Part shown: in pieces, positions 57,852-64,000 of the stretch
Numbering within the stretch: position 1 is the stretch's first letter
Layout: each line of letters starts with the position of its first letter
Assembly (NCBI GenBank): GCA_023525975.1
Contig: CM042020.1
Span: forward strand, 14,562,001-14,626,000
Length of the DNA stretch: 64,000 bases
Direction of reading: 5' to 3'
Source of the DNA: Smallanthus sonchifolius
Lineage: Eukaryota > Streptophyta > Magnoliopsida > Asterales > Asteraceae
The notes under the pieces: model-generated
The model's input: only the letters and a program-made list of their open reading frames with translations
Database searches by the model: none
Told to the model about the DNA's origin: nothing
Program-made: the position numbers and the translations under genes

Positions 57852-60800
57852 TTAAATAGATTTGGATAATACTTGAGCATCTCATCTTCCGATTCCCAAG
57901 TAGTTTCCGCCAATTTTCGATGTCTCCACTGAACCACCACTTGGTTAATTTGTTAATTCCGCAAGCTTTTCGTCTTTCTATCTAAAATAGCCACTTGTTC
58001 TTCTACATAATTCAATTTCTCATCTATTTTAATATCATCGATCGGTACAAAAGTAGATTCATCCGCCAAACACTTTCTTAGATGAGACACATGAAATGTG
58101 TCATGAAGTTTACCTAATTCTACTGGTAACTCCAAACGATATGCCACCTTGCTAATTCGAGCAATGACTTTGAATGGCCCGATAAAACGGGGACTTAACT
58201 TCCCACATTTTTGGAAACAAATCACCCCTTTCTATGGAGAAACTTTTAACAACACATAATCTCCCACTTAGAATTCAATCGGTCTTCTCCTTTTGTCCGC
58301 ATATGATTTTTGGCGGTCTTGAGCAGCTTTTAAGCGCGCTTTGATTTGGTCAATCCTTTCCGCCACACCTGCGACAACCTCCTTGCTACCCAGTTCTCGT
58401 TGACCAATTTCACCCCAACAAAGCGGGGTTCGACACCGTCTTCCGTACAACATTTCAAACGGAGGCATACCAATACTTGAATGGTAGCTTTTGTTGTACG
58501 AAAATTCCGCTAATGATAAATGGTCGTCCCAACTACCACCAAAATCAAGCACACACGCTCGAAGTATATCCTCAAGCGTTTGAATAGTACTCTCGCTTTG
58601 TCCATCCGTTTGCGGATGGTAAGCGGTGCTAAGATTTAGACTTGTTCCCAATTCCTCATGAAATTTCTTCCGGAATCTGGAAGTAAACCGTGTGTCTCTA
58701 TCCGACACAATTGAAACGGGCACGCCATGATGTAACACAACTTCCTTTATGTAGACGTCTGCCAATCTTTCCTAGGAGTAAGTTTCATTAATCGGAAGAA
58801 AGTGTTCACTTTTAGTCAATCGATCAACCACCACCCAAATTGCATCATAGCCCTTCTGGGTCTTAGGAAGTTTAGTGATCAAATCCATAGCAAGATTTTC
58901 CCATTTCCATTGAGGTACTTCAAGAGATTGAAGTTTCCCGTAAGGCTTTTGGTGTTTGGCCTTCACCCTTAGGCACGTAAGACACTTTTCGACATACTTC
59001 ACGATATCTCTCCTCATACACGGCCACCAAAAGTTAAACTTTAAGTCATAAAACATTTTAGTAGATCCTGAGTGGATAGAATATTTAGATTTATGCGCTT
59101 CATCAAGTATGGTAGTCAAAACGTTTAACAACCTAGGAATCCATATTCTACCAAAACAAGACTTCAACCCCATGCCATTCTCTTCAAGCTTTGCCACATA
59201 TGGAACCATTCTTTCCTTTTTAAAATCTCCTCCAAGTGCTATAATTTGAGCTTCGCGAATTTGATCAACAAGAGATGAAGAAATAGTCATTTTAAACGAC
59301 TTCACCTTAATAGGTGTATGACTAACCTTCCGACTGAGATCATCCGCCACCACATTGGCCTTACTCGGATGATAGAGTATCTCACAATCATACTACTTGA
59401 CCAATTCAAGCCACCTCCTTTGTCTCATATTGAGATCTTTTTGGTCGAGGAAGTACTTGAGACTCTTGTGGTCCGTGTAAATTGTACAATGCATTCCATA
59501 AAGATAATGTCTACAGATCTTGAGTGCAAAAACCACAGCTGCTAACTCCAAGTCATGGGTAGGATAATTCGCCTCATGAACTTTTAATTGCCTAGAAGCG
59601 TAGGCAATTACCTTACCCCTTTGCCTAAGGACACATCCAAGTCCAAAATGCGAGGCATCCGAATACACAACAAAGTCCTCGGTCCCTTCAGGAAAAGAGA
59701 TAATAGGTGCCTTGGTCAACTTTTCTTTCAAAAGTTGAAAGGCTGACGCCTGATCGGGACCCCACACGAATTTCGTTTCCTTGCGAGTCAACTTCATCAT
59801 AGGCAAGGCAATACGAGAAAAAGTTTTCGATGAATCGACGATAATAACCCGCTAAGCCCAAAAATCTTTTAATTTCTGTAGGTGTTTTCGACGATAACCA
59901 ACCTTTCACCGCTTTGATTTTGGAAGGGTCAACGGAAATTCCTTCCGCAATTACCACATGACCCAAGAATTGAATCTCCTAGAGCCAAAAGGCACACTTG
60001 GAGAATTTAGCGAAAAGTTTCTCTTTTTGAAGAACCTCAAGGATTTCACGAAGATTTCACGCATGGTCACCCTCTCTACGCGAGTAGATAAGGATATCAT
60101 CGATGAAGACAATGACAGAACGGTCAAGGAATGGTCTACATACCTAGTTCATAAGGTCCATGAAAGCCGCGGGCGCGTTGGTTAATCTGAAAGGCATTAC
60201 CGTGAACTCGTAATGACCATAGCAAGTACGGAAAGCTGTTTTAGGAACATCCTCCTCCTGATGGTACCCGGATCTCAAATCAATCTTGGAAAACCACGAA
60301 GCTCCTTGTAATTGATTAAAAAGATCATCGATCTGAGGTAATGGATACCGGTTTTTGATAGTTAACTTATTCAACTCTCGATAATCTGTGCACATACGTA
60401 TACTTCCATCTTTCTTTTTGACAAATAGAATGGGAGCACCCCAAGGAGAGACACTCGGATGAATGAAGCCCTTATCCAACAACTCATGGATTTGAGTCAT
60501 CAACTCCTTCATTTCCGGTGGGGCTAACCGATAGGGTGCCTTGGCAATCGGTTTTGCTCCCGGAGTAAGTTCTATTCCAAATTCTACTTCCCTTTCGGGT
60601 GGAATCCCCAGTAATTCTTTCGAGAAAACATCCCTAAATTGATTAACGATCGGAACATCGTGCTATTTTACTACATCACGACATGAGTCCGTGACACAAG
60701 CTAGAAACGCTTTACACCCATGAGCAACATACTTTATTGCTTGAAGATAGGAACATATCAAAAGACCGCTAGTTCTCTCACCCCGAATATATAAGGTCTT

Positions 60801-62348
60801 TCTGGATGGCGAAACTAGTTGAATCGCCTTAGGTCCACACAAAATGTTGGCCTTATATTTATAAAGCCAGTCCATCCTAACAATTACATCAAACTCCCCC
60901 ATTGTCATAGGAATGAGATCAATAGGGAAAGTTTCCCCTTCGACCTCTAATCTACACCCATGGTAGATATCAAATACTAGGAAACTCCTATCATTAGCCA
61001 CCTCTATTTCTAACGGTTCCTCTAACCTTGAACTTGCGAATGACGTATGATTAGCAAATTTTAAGGATACAAACGATCTACTAGCACCAGAATAAAATAA
61101 AGTAAGTGCAGGTAATGAATTAATCATAAAAAATCCTGCAACGACGTCCGGGATTTTCTTTGCTTCCTCGACCGTGATTTGAAAGGCACGTCCCCTTGGA
61201 TTGGAGATCTCTACCTTCCTTCCTCCAGTTTCTCTACGTTTAAGATCGGGACAATCACCACGATGGTGGCCTGGTTTATAACAATGATAGCATAAATTAA
61301 TGGGGTTTATGCATTGATGTGCAAAATGTCCCGTCTTCCCACATTTAAAACATGCCGAGGTTTTAAGCCGACTTTCCCCCAAGTGTTCCTTCCCACAAGT
61401 TTAGCACTGTTGTGGATTAGGCTTTCCAACTGCTTTCTTTGACGGGCTAGAAAATTTAGCTTTCTTGGGACTTGTATCTACCTCTTCCCTCTTTATTTTC
61501 TCACCCCGTTCTTCTTGTCTTTTCAATTCCAATTCCCTTTCTCGGCACTTGTTAATGAGTTGAACTAAAGTAGTGCATTGAGAGGGCGAGACGAACTCTT
61601 GATAGTCAATAGATCGAACCGAGAAGAATCGATCCATCTTCATCTTTTCAGTTGCCACAAGATCTGGGCAAAACTATGCCTTATCATAGAACTCGCCTGC
61701 AATTTCATTAATAGACTCTCGTGTCTGCCTCATATGGAGAAATTCCTCAGTAATCTTATCCACTTCAGCCTGTGGACTGTGGTAATCAAGGAAAACCTCC
61801 TTAAAATCCAACCAAGTCATCGTTTTGATGCCACCTTCACCTCTCCTCTCTTTTCGGAGAACCTCTACCCAATCCTTTGTTCTTCCCCAAAGTAAGTTTA
61901 TAGCAAACGTCACTTCATCCTCCTTTGACACATGGCTTGTTTCAAACGCCGACTCCATGTCTGAAATCCATCTTTGACTGAGCAAAGGGTTTACTTCACC
62001 ATGGTATTCCATGGGCTGACAAGCCATGAAGTCCTTAAAAGTACATGGCTTCCTTTCAGTTTCCTTTCCTTTACCGTTTCCACATTCATTCACGTTCCCT
62101 TCATCCTTAATAGTCTTAGTTTTTTCATCCCTTTCAGCAAACGCTGCCTTAACCGCCCTTTCAATCTCGGCTAAAAATATTGGCATTGTTTGTTCGAATG
62201 CCTTTGCCACCTGTTCAGATATTAGTTTTCCAGTTTCCTCGTTATTAGCATTCCCATGGCGAGAGTGCACAGATTCATACGATTCTGACCTATTATTTCC
62301 ACCATCATCATTCCTTCTATCTCTTTTTGAATTTTCTTCGTCAGCCAT
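57852..62348 (-). pseudogene. Element C gag-pol, heavily broken
   Basis: The minus-strand gag starts at 62348. Stops cut it near 61674 and 61400, the latter just before two zinc knuckles (about 61250-61345). The protease site reads YSGA instead of DSGA, so the catalytic Asp is lost. RT (60144-60512) has lost a few residues after SGYHQ and is followed by a TAG. RNase H (59393-59806), integrase (58268-59353) and a chromodomain-like tail ending at 57852 are recognisable but separated by stops and frameshifts. Gag differs clearly from that of A and B, so C is a separate family. Confidence 0.88.
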
Positions 62349-62893
62349 TCCTCGGCTGAGATTTAAAACAGAAGGGTTTAGATAACTTTCATACGTATGC
62401 TTAAAACATTCTTCCCAATATTCAAATTTAACATTTAACATTCAATCATGTATCCTTTCATACATATTCACATTCACATTTAACATTCATTCATGTATCC
62501 TTTCATACATATTCACATTTAACATATAACATTCATTCATGTATCCTTTCTTACATATTCGCGTTCACTTGATCGTTCATTGATGTTCATTATCATATGG
62601 TCATCATGAAGCAATTTCACATATTGCATTACGAATCATACCGGCCATACATGATTAATAATGTAATATGCCCAATTACTTTCATTATCCCCATATAATA
62701 AATTCTTTAACAGTTTTTAACTCAATTACATCATATAAGACTCCAATTAACATTTAGTACAATAATCAATACTAACCTCGTCTTTCAAGCTCCGTGTCTC
62801 GGTCTCGTCACCATTGAATTCTTTTTACCCGACCTTATCAAGAGCATTATTGGTTTGAGTTTAGTGTCACGCACACTAAATCCCTCAAACCAT
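62349..62893 (-). repeat. Element C leader with 45-bp tandem repeat
   Basis: No gene. Three imperfect copies of a unit of about 45 bp (ACATTCATTCATGTATCC type) lie at 62431-62562. Confidence 0.75.
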
Positions 62894-62906
62894 TGCTCTG
62901 ATACCA
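62894..62906 (-). other. Element C primer binding site (tRNA-iMet)
   Basis: TGGTATCAGAGCA on the minus strand, three bases inside the right LTR. Confidence 0.9.
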
Positions 62907-62909
62907 AGT

Positions 62910-64000
62910 TGTAACACCCGGATTTGTAAACCAATTAAAACTTTTTAAATAACACGGAATTTAGGTCCCAGGTGAACATTCACGTTCAAAAACTTAATTT
63001 CATTCTTTATATAAACATAAAATCAACAAAAGCTTCATAGAGGAAAGTATTTAACGGGATTTAAGACTAATACATATACCAAAAAACCCTACACAAAAGT
63101 ATTCCTTTCTAAGAGTTAGTTTTGAAGTAAACAACTTCCAAAAGAAAGGTTGAGAATCCAATTGTCCATCTTTGGCGAGACCCGAGATCATGACGGAACT
63201 TTTCCTACATTCACAACATCAAAATGAACAAGGTTAGTAAAGATAATAAGTCCTTGAGACTCCTAACAAGTCCCCACAAAAACAACAAGCCAACATCTTA
63301 AAAATGCACATTTCCCGATGTCTATCAGACCCATCTGGGCATACCATACGCCAGTGGGCGTATGGGACACCAGTTGGGCGTATGGGATGCCAGAATCAGG
63401 TCACAATGGCCAATTTTCAGTTTCTCAGCTTTTTGCAACTTTCCGACGAGTGACCTGTTTACATTCTCAAACTAATATGGTACATATCTATATAATAAAC
63501 ATCCATTTAGATTGCCCAACATACTAACATATAAGGATTTAGTATTTTGGTTACTCAAGCCAGAGTGCAATGACCCGTTTCCACTTATTTAGGATTAAAC
63601 TCACAATCTCATCTTTCTCGATTGTTTAAGCGTATATTCAACCACTTTATACAATTCAATTATAACATTGACAAATAAATAATGTAACACAAAGATACTT
63701 AACACAATTTACATATCTAGTACTAAATAAGTGTCAAGCACTTACCTTTAGAGTTAGATGCTCTCGGTTGCTCCTCGGCTTTGACCAATCAATTTCCTAA
63801 ACAATTCACACTTAGTTTAGTAATCTATGATCTTGTTAAACACCAATTTAGGTACTTACACCCTCCCAAAACCTTAATCACTTCCCTTCACAACAAGACT
63901 TGATTAACCAAGCCATACATCATCTTTTAATCATACAAAACCGAACTTTACCCATTTGACCCGTTAAGGTTTTCACCCAACATTCTCTATTTCTATGCAA
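62910..64000 (-). repeat. Element C right LTR (5' LTR), cut by window end
   Basis: Starts TGTAACACCCGG. The first 470 bp match 34942-35429, the stretch 63393-63565 has no counterpart in the left LTR, and 63566-64000 match 56701-57135. By comparison the full LTR should be about 1.76 kb. Confidence 0.88.

Larger units (their letters stand above)
34942..64000 (-). mobile_element. Element C: old Ty3/gypsy element, host of nested insertions
   Basis: The left LTR starts TGTAACTCCCGG at 34942, is broken at 35429 by element B and resumes at 56701-57804. The internal minus-strand gag-pol lies at 57852-62348, the primer site at 62894-62906, and the right (5') LTR runs from 62910 past the window end. 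The two LTR parts that can be compared differ at roughly one base in twenty, so it is much older than element A. The target duplication cannot be checked because the right end is outside. Confidence 0.8.

Overview
The window is plant nuclear DNA made almost entirely of nested transposable elements plus an integrated plant pararetrovirus; I see no ordinary host gene. The Ty3/gypsy and Ty1/copia proteins, and especially the extra open reading frame behind the copia pol gene, resemble families I associate with the daisy family (Asteraceae). That placement is inference and no search was run.

Layout. (1) 1-9058: a decayed plus-strand Ty3/gypsy element (G1) cut by the window edge, with a leader holding a palindrome array, a small intact coiled-coil ORF, a one-frame gag-pol with nine in-frame stops and a 3' LTR. 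(2) 9059-11642: remnants of an older LTR element, a tRNA-derived SINE-like patch and several (TA)n microsatellites. (3) 11643-33096: an endogenous Caulimoviridae locus, made of about 3.2 kb of one genome joined head-to-tail to a complete genome of about 8.2 kb. The complete copy has a broken ORF1, a long open MP-CP-PR-RT-RNase H polyprotein whose RT core is duplicated in frame, and a TAV-like ORF3 split by element A. (4) 21889-31349: element A, a very young, apparently intact minus-strand Ty3/gypsy element with a 1522-residue gag-pol, two 2250-bp LTRs differing at one base, and an ATTGC target duplication. (5) 33097-34941: fragments of two older LTRs. (6) 34942-64000: element C, an old minus-strand Ty3/gypsy element. 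Its left LTR was hit by element B (related to A, plus strand, dead). The 5' LTR of B was hit by a Sirevirus-like copia element (35608-48372, CCCAT target duplication) and by a Cassandra-type TRIM carrying 5S rRNA-like sequence (48927-49634, ATGTT target duplication).

Relationships. The nesting gives an order: C before B, and B before both copia and Cassandra; the viral array came before A. Only A looks able to move by itself. The copia pol is broken many times, including a stop replacing the Tyr of its YVDD box, yet its additional downstream ORF is open for 1382 codons.

The most unusual signals are the tandem duplication of the viral RT core in an open frame, the badnavirus-type second Cys motif in a virus that also carries a TAV-like protein, matching 8-nt stop/start overlaps at both viral ORF junctions, viral ends that fall in a (TA)n tract and at the tRNA primer site, and the separate palindrome arrays carried by each of four LTR-element families.
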